Below, piece by piece: positions 52,554-64,000 of a stretch of DNA of 64,000 nucleotides. This DNA is from Doryteuthis pealeii. Taxonomy: Eukaryota > Mollusca > Cephalopoda > Myopsida > Loliginidae. Each line of letters starts with the position of its first letter. Position 1 is the stretch's first letter. The stretch is taken from assembly GCA_023376005.1 (NCBI GenBank), contig CM042181.1, positions 4,126,461-4,190,460 of the forward strand, read 5' to 3'. A model generated the notes under the pieces. The model was given only the letters and a program-made list of their open reading frames with translations, searched no databases and was not told the origin of the DNA. The position numbers were made by a program, and so were the translations under genes.

Positions 52554-53000
52554 TGTAGATAAGGCCAACAGTATTAATAATGTAAAACAATTTTATTAAT
52601 AATTGAGGTTTAAATAAAAATAAAATCACGGAGAATGTCACGTAAATAACTAAGGGAATTGAGACTTGAGTAGTGATATAGTTTCGGTGACAGACAGACA
52701 AACACACAATCTTTATTATGATACGATATAATCTATAAATATTAAGGTTAAATCGAACTTAAGGGACCTAAATTCTACCATCGTATGTCACCCCGCCGAA
52801 AGAAAAAAAATACCAAAAATCAGTGAATTAACCGAATTTAATGGAATTTTCAGTGTTGATATATTAATGAATAAAATATATAATGCACCAGTTATTTTAT
52901 TTAAAAAACTTTTACATTCTTTCATGTCAGTTAACTTTGAACCACGTATCTTTGAGGCGTAACACAGATTCCCAAAGATATGTGTTTAGGTCTGTTAAGT
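52554..53000 (-). mobile_element. Second Heli-1 piece and half foldback
   Basis: Continues TGTAGATAAGGCCAACAG and then AATATTAAGGTTAAATCG, as at 14452-14860 in the same orientation. Confidence 0.55.
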
Positions 53001-53162
53001 TTGATTAACCAATATTAAGATATGCTACTGAACACAATTGATTATATTCTATTTTATTCTATTTTTATATTTATGTTTTGGGCTATTGTCTTCATCTTTA
53101 TTGTGTTACTACCGACGGAATTGGGAGGGTGAGATGTTTGTATTTAGTGTAAGGAGTGTAAG

Positions 53163-53255
53163 TATGTAAAGTCGTCGGGGTGGACTAAAGTCGGTATCAG
53201 CCAGACAGCGAGGGAGTCTATCCCCTTTTCACTAGCGCTAGACCAAGGAGATTGT
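53163..53255 (-). mobile_element. SINE-A 3' part
   Basis: AAGTCGTCGGGGTGG to CCAAGGAGATTG; head missing. It lies at the junction where arm homology resumes. Confidence 0.7.
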
Positions 53256-53852
53256 TTTTGCGTTTTGGAATTTCAACAAACAATTTAAATAAACAACTTA
53301 TAAAATACATTCCAGCTAGATTCTTCCTTTCAAAATATTTTCCTAAATTATTTCTTTCTTTCTTTTTTGTTTATAAGTTATCTTTATTAAAACTGACAAG
53401 CAAAACGAAAAAATGTCCTCCGGGCGATGTAAAAATAAATTTTTGAAAGATATTACTTGAGGAGGTGGAAGTTAAAAATTAAATGTCAGAGAGTTTGAAC
53501 CATAAATCATGAAATGGAGTAAAAAAAATAAAACAATTTGAAATCGGAACTAAGTTCTATTAACTTTGAATATCTATTAAAATAAAACAAACTATATATA
53601 AATATGTGATACTGGGGATGTATCTATCAAAACTTGTTTTAAGAAACAATGAGGACTGTCTGATGTTGCATGCTGAAATTTTGAGTGTATTTATTCTATG
53701 TTATGACGATTTCGGATCTAGTGACGTAAGCAGTGACGTAGTTTTTGTTACAGAAAAAAACTGGAAGCAAATCTCCATTATTAATAGAATTCTTTTGCAA
53801 CCCTTACTCATCCAAGCCCTTAACTATGTAACACTATGATGAAAATAAAGAT

Positions 53853-54118
53853 GAAGGGTCGGGTTAGCTCAGTCGGTAGAGCGTCCGGCTAGAAACCACA
53901 AGGATCCTGGTTCGATACCGGCCCTCGCCAACTCAGCGTATGAGTAGCACAGTGATCTGTGCGGTAAAGTGAGGAGCTGATGGTAGGTGAGGCGCTCCAC
54001 CTCAGACTAAAAAAACAATCTCCTTGGTCTAGCGCTTGTGGAAAGGGGATAGACTCCCTCGCCGATTGGCTGATACCGACTTTAGGCCACCCCGACGACT
54101 TTACTTTACTTACTTATT
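53853..54118 (+). mobile_element. SINE-A, right arm
   Basis: GGGTCGGGTTAGCTCAGTCGG, B box GGTTCGATACC, ACTTTACTTTACTTACT tail. Mirror of 11577-11833. Confidence 0.85.
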
Positions 54119-54129
54119 CCTGAATTTAA

Positions 54130-54655
54130 TACTGGAAAAGGTGCCGGAAACTGTGTGCTTGAGATATTCACGGAAAGAAGACATTGAACTGTAACTATTT
54201 ATGTTTCTCTAGAATGAGAAAAAAGAAAAATTGAGGGGAAAAATAACAAATATTCGACTTGTTGACAATGTCGTCGCCGTCAAAAAATCTTCAGCAGCTG
54301 AAAAATCCGTCGTCGTAAAATCTTCAGCAACTCAAAATCGCGACTCGCCACCTGTCGTCACCCCACTTCTACTTATACTAATTTCTCCTCAACATCCGGG
54401 TGTCTGCGCCCCACACACGAGATTCTCGAGCCAAACCCGACCGCCGGAATCCTCATAGCTATCATCCGGGCACCTGGCGCTTACATGCGGGACTGTAGCT
54501 TCTCGACTTCGGGGACAATGTTTGCATTCTGAAGGAAGCGGGTTCGATTCTACAGTCCGACATGTCAGGCAGAGCCTAGCCCGCTTCCTTCGAGAATTAC
54601 GGCAGGCCTTGACGTTCGCCACTCACCTCGTGTTCTCTGTCACAGTTCTTTAAAT
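54130..54655 (-). mobile_element. LTR-like element G, right arm
   Basis: Minus strand starts TGTGACAGAGAACACGAGG; TATA-like TACTTATAC region near 54370. Mirror of 10872-11575 but with an intact 5' end. Confidence 0.5.
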
Positions 54656-54658
54656 AAA

Positions 54659-55286
54659 CTAGCAAATATATGCACCCTCCGGGTGCAAGTATTTAAGTTT
54701 TAATGTAATGAAATATCATTTTAAATTAGAAAGGCTAATAAAACTAAATCAGAATGCAGATAAAAAGATTTGAAACAGAGGGGGGTATAATCGAAATATA
54801 GAACAACTGAAACTTACTCTTCCATCATTCTCGTCTTTCATTGTTATTTTTTCTAATTTAAGTATTTAGTTAAAAGAGGAAGGAAAGAATAAAATGACAA
54901 TTATTTTTTCTTGTTAATGGATTTCATTTAAGATTCATTGAAGAGATTTTCGCTTATATTCATTAAAATAAAACCAAACAGTTAGAAATCAATAATACTA
55001 AGCACATATTTATTAAATTCGATTTTTTTATATCAATATGCAAATTAGCCTTCCCCTTCACACTGTAAACCGCTATTTTGTTGTATATATAAACATAATT
55101 GTATGTTGTTAGTATGTAGATATGGTTAACAGTATTAATAATGTAAAACAATTTTATTAATAATAGAGGTTAAATAAAAATAAAATCATGGAGAATGTGA
55201 TGTCAATAACTAAGGGAATTGTAACTTGAGTAGTGATATAGTTTCGGTTACAGACAAAAAAGCACACAATCTCCATTATAATAAGA
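54659..55286 (-). mobile_element. Heli-1 Helitron, best-preserved ends
   Basis: A then CTAGCAAATATATGCACCC, hairpin GCACCC-TCC-GGGTGC, far end AATAAGA then T. Mirror of 10237-10858. Confidence 0.82.
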
Positions 55287-55679
55287 TGTACAGGTGAAAT
55301 ACGTTTTACAGCCCTATATATTTTGGTAAGCATATCTTTTTTTTATATTTTAATATTGTAAACCTGTTGATTTATGGAAACACAATATACGTACAATATT
55401 CACGAAAATTCGCGAGTCGATTTCCGAGGCATCTGTTTCTTTCAATACTTATTCCAAGATTAACTTAGATATGACAATAGGATTTCTTTGCAAGATAAAG
55501 AAAATTCTACGCCAGATTAGAGGCGATCGTTGTGCAATGGTTATCTTTATTAGAAATGAATATTTGCAACCCCTAGACCGGTTTCCACACAAAGATTAAA
55601 GGGCCCAGTCTACCCTATTATTTACCCATCGTTTGTGGGAGAATAGTTAGATGCATTTCTTTGACACCACTGACAGATA

Positions 55680-56289
55680 TCTTATTATAATGGAGATTGT
55701 GTGTTTGTCTGTCTGTAACCGAAACTAAATCACTATTCAAGTCACAATTCCCTTAGTTATTGACGTCACATTTACCATGAATTTATTTTTATTTAAACCT
55801 CAATTATTGATAAAATTGTTATACCTTATTAATACTGTTGACCATATCTACCTACTAATAGCATGTAATTGTATTTATATATACAACAAAATAGCGGTTT
55901 ACAGTGTGAACGAGAAGGCTAATTTGCATATTGATATTTAAAATTTAATTTTAATAAATATATGCTTAGTATTATTGATTTCTAATTGTTTGGTTTTCTC
56001 TTAACGAATCTGAGCAAAATCTCGGGGATAAATCTTAAAAGAAATCCATAAACAAGACGAAAGAACTGTAATTTTATCAAATACTTCATAATCTAACTAA
56101 ATAGATAAATTAGGAAAAATGAAAGACGGGAGTGAAAGAAAATGATAGAAGAGTTAAATCTAAAGCTGTTCTATTTTTTCGATTATACCCCCTCAGTTTA
56201 TCATTTTCTAAATAGTTTATAATTTGATACAATATTTTATAACATCAAAACCTAAATACTTGCACCCGAAGGATGCATATATTTGCTAG
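55680..56289 (+). mobile_element. Heli-1 Helitron, plus orientation
   Basis: A then TCTTATTATAATGGAG; ends TATTTG CTAG then T (56286-56290). Its first 200 bp match the left arm; the rest lies outside the inverted repeat. Confidence 0.82.
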
Positions 56290-56590
56290 TATTGATAATG
56301 CTGAATCAATAGAGTTCCCACAATGGATAACAACTGACTGATCGACTTTGTCAACACAAAAGGAATCCTGTTAAGCTTACATTGATTTAATTGTTTTGCA
56401 ATTGAATAAATTAGCAGCTCATTCTTAATTGGCTAAATCACAATTCAGATACTTAAAGCAAAGAAAGAAAGAAAGAGATTTGTAAATGTGAAGTTTTGTT
56501 CCCTTTTATTCCTTTCTTCTTGTTTCTTTCTTTTCTTCTTTTCCTTTTCTGTCTTGTGTATTTATTCATTTATTTGATTATTTTAAATTT
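56290..56590. other. Unclassified, beyond the right arm
   Basis: Includes a short (AAAG)n and TTTCTT-rich stretch. No gene. Confidence 0.4.
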
Positions 56591-57205
56591 TCATCAAAAT
56601 ACGTAGACTTATAATGGCTGAAAAATGGCATTTTTGGGGCACATTTGAAGCCCCATATCTCCCCTAATTCTCAAGCGAACTCAACCATCTTTTACTATGT
56701 GATACTCGTAATCGAACTCTATCATAAAATCATATTAGTTTGGCACTTTATTTGTACACGAAATTGGTCATTTTTGCCCACTCTCAGGGGAATTATCAGG
56801 CCCCAAAAATCACCCAAAACTCCGAATTGTGCACTTTTTTCACCATCAGTAAATTCAAGGCATGAGAAAAAAACAATAAAATCGATAACGTACGTTTTCA
56901 TCAAAATACGTAGGCTTATAATGGCTGAAAAATGGCATTTTTGGGGCACATTTGAAGCCTCATATCTCCCCCAATTCTCAAGCGAACTCAACCATCGTTT
57001 ACTATGTGATACTCCTCATCGGACTCTATCAGACAACCACATTAATTTGGCACTTTATTTGTACACGAAATTGGCCATTTTTGCCCACTCTCAGGGGGAT
57101 TATCAGGCCCCAAAAGTCACCCAAAACTCCGAATTGTGCACTTTTTTCACCATCAGTAAATTTAGGACATTAGAATCCATGAGAAAAAACAATAAAATCG
57201 ATATT
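56591..57205 (+). repeat. 307-bp tandem duplication
   Basis: TCATCAAAATACGTAG starts units at 56591 and 56898. Near-identical copies include ATGGCTGAAAAATGGC and CCAAAACTCCGAATTG. The 228-codon frame across it reads each unit in a different phase. Confidence 0.85.
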
Positions 57206-57440
57206 TCAATATTTTTCTTTTCTCTCTTTTTTTTATTTCTTCTCTTTTATGCTTTACTTTTTTCTTCTTTTCTTTCTTTCTTTCGATTTCTTCTTTTCTT
57301 TTTTCTTTGGTCCCTTGCTTTGTTTCTTTAAAACTTCAGACATTTCTTTTTCTTTTCTCTTTTCTTTGTATCCTTCGTTCCTTTTATACTTTTCTTTTAT
57401 CTTTATTTCTGTGTTTCTTTTTTTTATTATTCCAGAGTAA
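57206..57440. repeat. TTTC-rich tract
   Basis: Degenerate TTTCTT repeats producing Phe/Leu-rich frames that are not genes. Confidence 0.7.
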
Positions 57441-57650
57441 CCACCTGCCTACTTTAATCGTCCAAAAACAAACGTCTGTTAGTATCTCAAGTAAAAGTCA
57501 AAGTCTGTTAGTGTCACAAGGTGGGTGAATCAGAGTTTTAATAATCTCTGATAGTGTCAGCATGGCAAGCGAAGAAGACCCGAAACTTCCCACTGACCTA
57601 TGCATACTACATCACTGACGACACCTACCAGCGCCCTAAATGTAGGAGCG
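57441..57650. other. Unclassified spacer
   Basis: Short GTCTGTTAGT-type repeats; nothing coding. Confidence 0.4.
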
Positions 57651-57654
57651 TATA

Positions 57655-57925
57655 TTGAGTTAAAATCCTGTACGATACTGTTTGCATTTCCCATTGCGCT
57701 AACTTTCAGGGAGTTATGAATCCAACTACTCCCCAGCCAGCTATGGGTAAATAAAGTAAGTAAAACTGTCGGGTTAATGTTAATTAATGTCGGTATCAGC
57801 CAGACAACGAGAGAGTCTATCCCCTTTTCACTAGCGCTCGTCCAAGTTGATTAATTTTACCGTCTGAGATGGAGCGCCACACCTATCACACATTGCTCTT
57901 CACTTTACCGCACACATAAATGGAT
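57655..57925. mobile_element. SINE-B fragment joined to a minus-strand SINE-A fragment
   Basis: CAGCCAGCTATGGGTAAAT (SINE-B body) is followed by GTCGGTATCAGCCAGAC (SINE-A on minus). Confidence 0.6.
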
Positions 57926-58395
57926 ACATGAAGAAATTTTAGCCTATAAATATGTGTTTGTCAAAAGTCTAATATGAAATTCTGGCCATTAATATTAATA
58001 TATATATATCATATATAGTTAAAATGAATGTAAAGTGAATGACATGTATGAAATTAAAAATGAATAAATGATGGGATAAATGATCCTTTCAAGGACCCTT
58101 CTCAAAATTATTAAAAACTTTTTGAAGTGGGTCCCTGATATAAAGTTTTCTCATACTATTATTAGGACCCTTGAGAGCATCAAGTTATATAATTACTCTA
58201 TAGAAGATAAGATCCGTCTCTACTTGATAATAGTCTGGTGAGAATCGGTTTAATGTTATATTTGCTCATGTAACTATCTTGAAATTCAATAAAAAGGTTA
58301 CAATAGTAAGAATCTATTTACTTAGCTTTTTTTTACAGTTGTAAAATAAAAAAAAATATTAATTAATAGATAAATCAGTAAAAAAGAAAGTTAAT
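57926..58395. other. Unclassified AT-rich sequence
   Basis: No recognised element. Confidence 0.4.
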
Positions 58396-58409
58396 CTTAC
58401 ATTACCTAT

Positions 58410-58845
58410 ATTACGAAGTGTGACAGAGAACACGAGGTGATTGAGCCAGCCGTATTCTCGAAGGAGGGGCGAGCCTTGGCCTGGCATGTGAATCGAACCG
58501 CGTCTCGAATGCGAACGGGCGACACATTGCACTGAATTCAAGTACTACTGTCGCGGATGTAAGCGCCAGTGCCGGCGATGATGGCTACGAGTATTCGGCG
58601 GCCGGATTGGCTCGGGAATCTCGTCTGGGGTGCCAGACACCCGTGTTGAAGGAAAAACTTGTATAAGTAAGAAGTGGGGTGACGACAGACAGGGAGCTGA
58701 AGATATTTGAGTTGGTGATTTGACGACGACGGAATTTTTGTGCTATAGATTTTGTGACGGCGACGACATTGTTGACCCCCTCTCTTCAACAAGTCGAATT
58801 TTATTCTTCCCCTCTATTTTTTTCTTTCTTTCTAGAGAAAGTATA
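58410..58845 (+). mobile_element. LTR-like element G, diverged copy
   Basis: GTGACAGAGAACACGAGG start, GGATGTAAGCGCCAG, TTGTATAAGTAAG (TATA-like), TTTCTAGAGAAA end; same strand as the left-arm copy. Confidence 0.5.
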
Positions 58846-58849
58846 TATA

Positions 58850-58960
58850 TATATATATTAGATATACTATATTAGATATGATATATATATATATATAAAA
58901 ATATATATAATATATACTTGTGTGTGTGTGTGGTCATCCACAATATTGTGTGGATGACCA
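58850..58960. repeat. AT/GT microsatellite
   Basis: AT tracts, GT run, and a small TGTGGATGACCACA hairpin. Confidence 0.8.
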
Positions 58961-59042
58961 CACTATATGGCTAGACATTTTGTAAGCTATCTACTATGTG
59001 CCGCAGCTAAGTTAAGCCTTAGTAAATAACAGAAGAATAATC

Positions 59043-59310
59043 TAAGTTCCAATTACCGTCGAATTGGTAAGACACGGCAACCAGCGGTTGTAACTCAATA
59101 CAAACCCGGTCTTGTTGCAAATGGACAGGGCTAATTCTATAAAAACTCAATAATCATTGAAACTAAGCACATCAGAACCCAAGGAATGGAAATAACCAAA
59201 TGCATGAATGGATCATTTTTGATTTCTATAAATACCAACTGTCATGGACACTGCTTCAGTTTGCTTATTAGTTGCTGTTATTCAAACCAACGGTAGACTA
59301 ACTGACTCAA
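59043..59310 (+). repeat. LTR-like repeat, copy 2
   Basis: TTCCAATTACCGTCGAATTGG to CAAACCAACGGTAGAC, partner of 3338-3645. Confidence 0.4.
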
Positions 59311-59369
59311 TGATAACTATATGAATATTATATTCTTTCCAACATAGGACATATAGGAGGCGCGTTGTT

Positions 59370-59406
59370 AAATGGTGTGTGTGTGTGTGTGTGTGTATGT
59401 GTGTGA

Positions 59407-59463
<57 letters not shown>

Positions 59464-59556
59464 TCAGATAGAGAGAGAGAGAGAGAGAGAGAGAAACTGG
59501 TTGGCTCAGCATCAGCCAATCTGTGCACAAAACAAGGTCTACGTTGGCAAAGAGAG

Positions 59557-59589
<33 letters not shown>

Positions 59590-59620
59590 GAGAAGAGAGA
59601 GAGAGAGAGAGAGAGAGTTC
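59370..59620. repeat. GT/GA microsatellites
   Basis: GT then GA tracts, split by TTGGCTCAGCATCAGCC. Confidence 0.93.
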
Positions 59621-59694
59621 TTGGCAGGTTAGTTGGTCGGTTTAGTTAGTTGCATCGAATATATGTGAATCTTTTCGACGTCTAATTGTTTAAA

Positions 59695-59960
59695 TGTGAA
59701 GGTGCGTGGTTTAATGGTTACCACCGTAAGAAAAGGGCCGTCGACCCGAGTTCAAATCATGGAGAGGCTGTTTGCAGTTTACATAGCGCTATTACTATTT
59801 TGAAAGGCATGCACCCAAAACTTTCCCCCCCATCTATGGGTAAATAGTAAGGACAGAATCGGCTCTTTAACCTCGGCTAGGTAACTAGTCTAGGAGAAGG
59901 AAATCTCTGAATTCAAACTGTTAAACTGTCGCATCCTACTCGTCTGGAGGATTGATAAAT
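59695..59960 (+). mobile_element. SINE-B copy
   Basis: Head GGTGCGTGGTTTAATGG, box B GAGTTCAAATC, body CATCTATGGGTAAATAG. Confidence 0.75.
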
Positions 59961-60054
59961 AATAATACCATGTAAATCTTTAGTTATTAGAGATATATAA
60001 CACATATTTTCTGGATTTTAAATGCATTAAAATGGACAGTTTATGACAAGTTAC

Positions 60055-60215
60055 GATAATTTATGAGTAAATAGTAGGGCAGAATGAGCTCTTTAACCTT
60101 GGGTAGGTAACCAGTCTAAGGAAAATTCTGAATTCAAAACCTGTTAAAACCCGTTCAGAATTTGGCCTTGTGTCGCATCCTGCTCGTGTGGAGGAGTTGG
60201 TAAATATGTATTTAG
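60055..60215 (+). mobile_element. SINE-B 3' part
   Basis: ATGAGTAAATAGTAGGGC to GAGTTGGTAAATATG. Confidence 0.65.
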
Positions 60216-60289
60216 AAGTTATAAATGGATTACTGGTGAAATTCTGCCATATATATATATATATAATATATGGAAAGACGCGTGAGGAA

Positions 60290-60750
60290 TTTGATCCGAC
60301 AATATGAAAAGAAAAATTTTAAAAATATAACAAACACAGGATGTATGATCAGGAAACATTCTTTGTGTCAATACTTAAGCATTTTGGTAATATATGTGAC
60401 CATCTTCAGGACACTGTTAAGTAATGTTTATGTGAGGACAAAATGAAGATGTTAAGTGTATAGTGAATTGTGAATATGATATTATTAACCGTTAATTTTT
60501 ATATGCGCGTTTGTTTACGAAAGCCAATGACGTGATCAATGCATGTGCAAAAATGGAAGGTGAAGATCATATGATGCGTATGCATGAACGTGAATAGGCG
60601 GGAACGAAAGTTAACAAAGAATGACGTATTTCATATGCATTGATCAACGTCATTGACTTTCGTAAACAAACGCGCATATCAAAATTTAATATTTAATAAT
60701 AACATATTCACACATTCACTGTACACTTAACATCTTTCATTTTTCCTCAC
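60290..60750. mobile_element. Foldback element, probably inverted PLE termini
   Basis: 60425-60555 (ATATGCGCGTTTGTTTACG) pairs with 60635-60750 (CGTAAACAAACGCGCATAT). On the minus strand near 60400 CTGAAGA is followed by TGGT...ACCA and AAAA, a hammerhead core with one broken position. Confidence 0.55.
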
Positions 60751-60759
60751 AAAACATTG

Positions 60760-62790
60760 AAATTGCGTCAAGTTGGTTTATGTGCTTGCGGTAAAATGTC
60801 CAAAGCTTCAGCACCATACAGTAAAGTAGAAAGCACGATGCTCTCTAGATGTTAATTTTTTATTTTAAGAATACATCTTTGGTACTCCATAAACGATGTT
60901 TTAGATTGTCGAATGCAGTGCGAGCTTTACCTATTCTGGAATGGATTTCTTTGTCCATTTTTCCATCAGAATGTGACTGTTGATCCAAGATATTTAAATG
61001 TGTCAACAATCTTCAATGCTTTTCCATCAATGAAGACAGGTGGATTTACACGAGTGGATTGCAAGCTGCGGGCTGTATAGTAGTTCACTTTTTTAATACT
61101 GATTGTAAGTCCAAATGCTTTTGAGTCTCAGAGATTTATCGATGATGTCTGGATGTCTTTAGGCTGGTGCTAATAGAGCGGCATCGTCTGCAAAGAGAAG
61201 ATCACGTACTAGCTGCAAGGAAGTTTTGACCTAGTTTAAATCGTTGTTGATGTATAGCCACCACTTGTTCTAAATTCAACATTTATTCTCCTTCGTCTTT
61301 CTTTTCCTTCTCGCGTTAATCAGAGAATGCTTTTCGAGCATGGCAGAAAAAAATATGCAAATAGAAGTGGAGCAAGAACACAGCCTTGCTTAGTACGTTG
61401 AGACAGAAAGTACTGGATTGCTCGCTACATGATCTCACAGAAGCCCTCATTCCTTCATGCAAAGAGATGATGATCTGAAGCATCTTATTTGGACTCCCGA
61501 ATTTTGAACATACTTTCCACAGAGCAGTCCGGAACACAGTGTCAAGGCTTTGTGAAATCCACAAAAACTATGAATAAGTCTTTGTTTTGCTCTCGAGCCT
61601 TCTCCTGAGCCTGTCGAAGACAGAAATCATATCTACTGTTCTCTACCGACGACGAAAACCGCACTGAGTTTATGGTAGTGCTGATCCTGAACAAAGTCAT
61701 TAAGCCTGATAGAGGATATACGACCAAGGATTTTGCCAGCAACCGAGAGAAGAGATAATTCCTCTGTGGTTGTCACAGTCATACTACTTCCTTTGTTCTT
61801 GTATAATGGACAATTGATGCGTCCTTAAATTGTTGCGGGATTACCCTTGTCCCACACAAGGTTGAAGAATTTGCAGAGCCGCTGTGTTCAAAAGAATGGT
61901 GTTCCACGTTTATACAATTCTGCTGAAATTCCATCTTCGCCAGGTTGCTTTTCCATTTGAAGTTGTTTGATAGCTTTCTTCACCTCATGTATGACTGTTT
62001 GCAGATAGGGATTGTACAACAGGTCTCTGGGGAAGATTGTCTATCTACATGAGTAATCGAAGAAGATTTCTGGTTCAGGACTGTAGAAAAATGTTCCGCC
62101 CAACGTTTGACAATATCACATTTTGTCAGTCAAGAGAATGTTATCCACTGACATAATTGGTGATAGACCCATTGGGAATTGGACCAAAGACACCCTTTAG
62201 ATTTTGATAGAATGATTTAAGATCATGTTTGTCAGCGCCTCTTGCAAAGCTTTTGCTTTTGATGTCCACCAACTTTCTTCATCTTCCTCAATCTGCTTGT
62301 GATTTTCCTTTAGACTATTTAAATGCATCTTTCTTTGTTTGACATTTTTTATCGTTCATCCAGACTTGATGACATTTATGCATGTTTTCAAGGAGAGGTT
62401 GTATTTCTAACTCATTTGAATCGAACCAATCTTGATGTTTCCGCATGGGCATACCCAAGCGTTTCTTTTGCCGAGCTATAGAGAGAATTCCCGTAGACCG
62501 ACCATGTCGCTTCAACTTCATTCCCCAATGTCGAAAACATGAGCTGGATTCAGATAATGTTTGGAAAGAGCTCAGATTTTCATATATTTTAACTTGGTTA
62601 CATCTACCTTCTTGGTTGTTTAGCTCTGTTTGTTTCGAACAGGTTTCCTTACATGCATGCAGTGCAAGCGCTAACAATCTTGTGGTCTGACCAAACATTG
62701 TCCCAATAGCTAGTGAACGAGTTAGCTTTATGTCACGACAATCACGCCACGAACTAAATGTAGTCAATGAGAATGTTAGTGCCATCTAGT
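60760..62790 (-). pseudogene. Non-LTR retrotransposon reverse transcriptase, 5' truncated and frameshifted
   Basis: In minus-strand order: a linker reading RKHQDWFDSNELEIQPLLE then NDKKCQTKKDAF; the polymerase start RQAQEKAREQNKDLFIVF and VDFTK, frameshift, LDTVFRTALWKVC and KMLQIIISLHEGMRA; then LLFADDA at about 61182-61206, the catalytic YADD-type box; and near 60830 YCMVLKLWTF, the conserved C-terminal YG-E-W-type segment. The usual N-terminal endonuclease is missing. Many stops and shifts. The 3' C-terminal part at 60.75 kb is replaced by the foldback element. Confidence 0.8.
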
Positions 62791-63240
62791 GAGCCCCAGG
62801 TAGTTTGAAACTATTCCGTTGCTGGAAAATCGTGTATATATAAACATAACTTTAATAGTAATAACTTTCTCTTTTCTTTTAGAGTTTTACTTTATTTTAT
62901 CAAATTGTATTATTTATATATTTATTTAAGTTTCTGTAATTTTGTATATATTGTGAAATATCTGGAATTCTCTTTTTTTTCTTTTTTCTTTTTTTCTTTT
63001 TTTTAAAATTAGCCAACGATAACAGAATACGTAGTTATAGTACATTTAAATTATTTACTATGTTACTAAGCTAATAAGAAAAGCATGTATTTATTCTTGA
63101 TATTTATTTTACTTTTATTCTCTCATTAAGTTTTATTTCATTGTGTTTATTTTACAAATTATAAAGTATTTATAATATATTATATATATAATATTATATT
63201 ATAATATATATATATAATATATATAATATATATAATATAG
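62791..63240. other. AT-rich spacer
   Basis: T-rich and AT-rich with microsatellite at 63170-63240. No gene. Confidence 0.5.
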
Positions 63241-63312
63241 TGTGGACTCTCCTATCGAGAACGATAGATGAGGGTCAGCAGTGAGTGATTTGATTCCTCC
63301 CATGTGTGCATT
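63241..63312 (-). mobile_element. Non-LTR 3' UTR fragment
   Basis: GTGGACTCTCCTATCGAG...GATAGATGAGGGTCAGC, as at 5490-5560; again next to an AT tract. Confidence 0.7.
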
Positions 63313-63660
63313 CCTTGTTTGTTTTAAATTTATAAAGTATTTATTAGATTCTTTTTTCGAAGTTGCGTAAATATAAACAATTACTTAGCTAGATTCTTTA
63401 CTCATATTGTTTACTGATATAATATAATATATATATATTATATATTTATATATATATATTATATATATTATTAAATGGTACACGGTAAATAACTGTGCTA
63501 ATAATGAAAATTTGCTCTAACAACGTATTGAGCACTTTATATTTGTTATATCGCTGCCTTATCATTGTGAATCTTTCATCAACTAACCATTGTGACCTGT
63601 TTCACCGGTAAGTCACCTTTTCCACAAATACCACTATAATATATATATAATATATATATT
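63313..63660. other. Unclassified AT-rich sequence
   Basis: Contains AT tracts at 63420-63470 and 63638-63665. Confidence 0.4.
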
Positions 63661-63666
63661 ATATAT

Positions 63667-64000
63667 ACAGAAGCGACTACCCGGCGTCGCCTGGGTAGAG
63701 GTTTTTTAAGTTAGTCCTGCACATCCATTATTACAGAATCGTGAGTTGAATCCTCGTAGAATGCCTAATTAAAATCCCATGTAAAAAAAAAAAATAGACT
63801 TTGCATTGATCCAGCTACTCTGAAAAGAAACATTAATGTCTACTATCTAAATATTAAACGCAAGAAATATACATGCTATTATCAGTTAAATTCTATTTTT
63901 AATTATCTTCCGAATATAAATCAAATCTCTATATTTTGGCTCAAAAATCAAGCCCCTGGTGATATTTAATGTGTATATTATTTACTTTGTTGTTAATTGT
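63667..64000 (-). mobile_element. Heli-2 region, continues past the window
   Basis: GACTACCCGGCGTCGCC hairpin end, then the same body as 27840-28560 without the SINE. Confidence 0.55.

Larger units (their letters stand above)
36485..55880 (-). repeat. Right arm of the large inverted repeat
   Basis: Reverse-complement partner of 9641-26886. Right-only inserts: Heli-1 37280-37919, PLE piece 39984-40092, extra tRNA-like units 40887-41772, hairpins 42548-42706 and 42861-43260, and the segment 48515-53243. Confidence 0.9.

Noticed and set aside
54231..54458. 75-codon ORF with Val/Ser-rich sequence
   Set aside because: It lies in the antisense of the LTR-like G element and its tandem repeat; not kept open in the left arm.
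56645..57331. 228-codon open frame as a protein gene
   Set aside because: It reads the two 307-bp units in different phases and runs into a TTTC tract; no start context or domain.

Overview
This window is a gene-poor, repeat-saturated, AT-rich piece of an animal genome. There are no bacterial-type operons, rRNA genes or long host open reading frames. Long dinucleotide and tetranucleotide microsatellites, several tRNA-derived SINEs, Penelope-like (PLE) endonuclease remains with hammerhead-type RNA motifs, non-autonomous Helitrons, mariner relics and decayed non-LTR retrotransposons point to a bilaterian invertebrate. A mollusc, perhaps a cephalopod, is my best guess, but it is only a guess. 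Repeat families are given working labels here: SINE-A and SINE-B (tRNA-derived), J (about 610 bp retroposon), D (charged-ORF/GAAAC element), Heli-1, Heli-2 and Heli-3 (Helitrons), E (segment linked to the 51-bp repeat), and G (LTR-like).

The dominant architecture is a very large imperfect inverted repeat. The left arm, about 9.64-26.89 kb, is matched in reverse orientation by the right arm, about 36.49-55.88 kb, around a spacer of about 9.6 kb. Matching blocks are 9641-12494 with 53243-55880, 15045-20590 with 43200-48515, 21290-26130 with 36541-42720, and 26822-26886 with 36485-36540. The last block runs straight into a 100-N assembly gap (26887-26986), so either a real palindrome or an inverted join of two allelic contigs is possible. 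By eye the inner blocks look about 96-99% alike and the outer block about 90-92%, with many one-base indels. Each arm carries private insertions: a Helitron, a PLE fragment, two hairpins and an expanded tRNA-like array on the right; a PLE tail and a 2.5 kb segment on the left.

Layout: 0-9.6 kb holds microsatellites, a hAT-like element nested in a Helitron, SINEs, two PLE endonuclease remnants, a non-LTR 3' end and a well-formed hammerhead ribozyme candidate. 9.6-26.9 kb is the left arm. 27-36.5 kb is the spacer, with minisatellites, Helitron pieces and a tandem array of 116-bp mini-Helitrons. 36.5-55.9 kb is the right arm; its private segment (48.5-53.2 kb) holds the only convincing host coding signal, two phase-compatible exons on the minus strand (50731-50855 and 49648-49755). 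56-64 kb holds a 307-bp tandem duplication, LTR-like and SINE fragments, a foldback PLE end and a decayed reverse transcriptase.

Nothing here forms a pathway. The content is a layered record of transposition, palindrome formation and tandem amplification. The inverted arms are useful because they give internal empty-site and filled-site comparisons that fix the ends of several elements.
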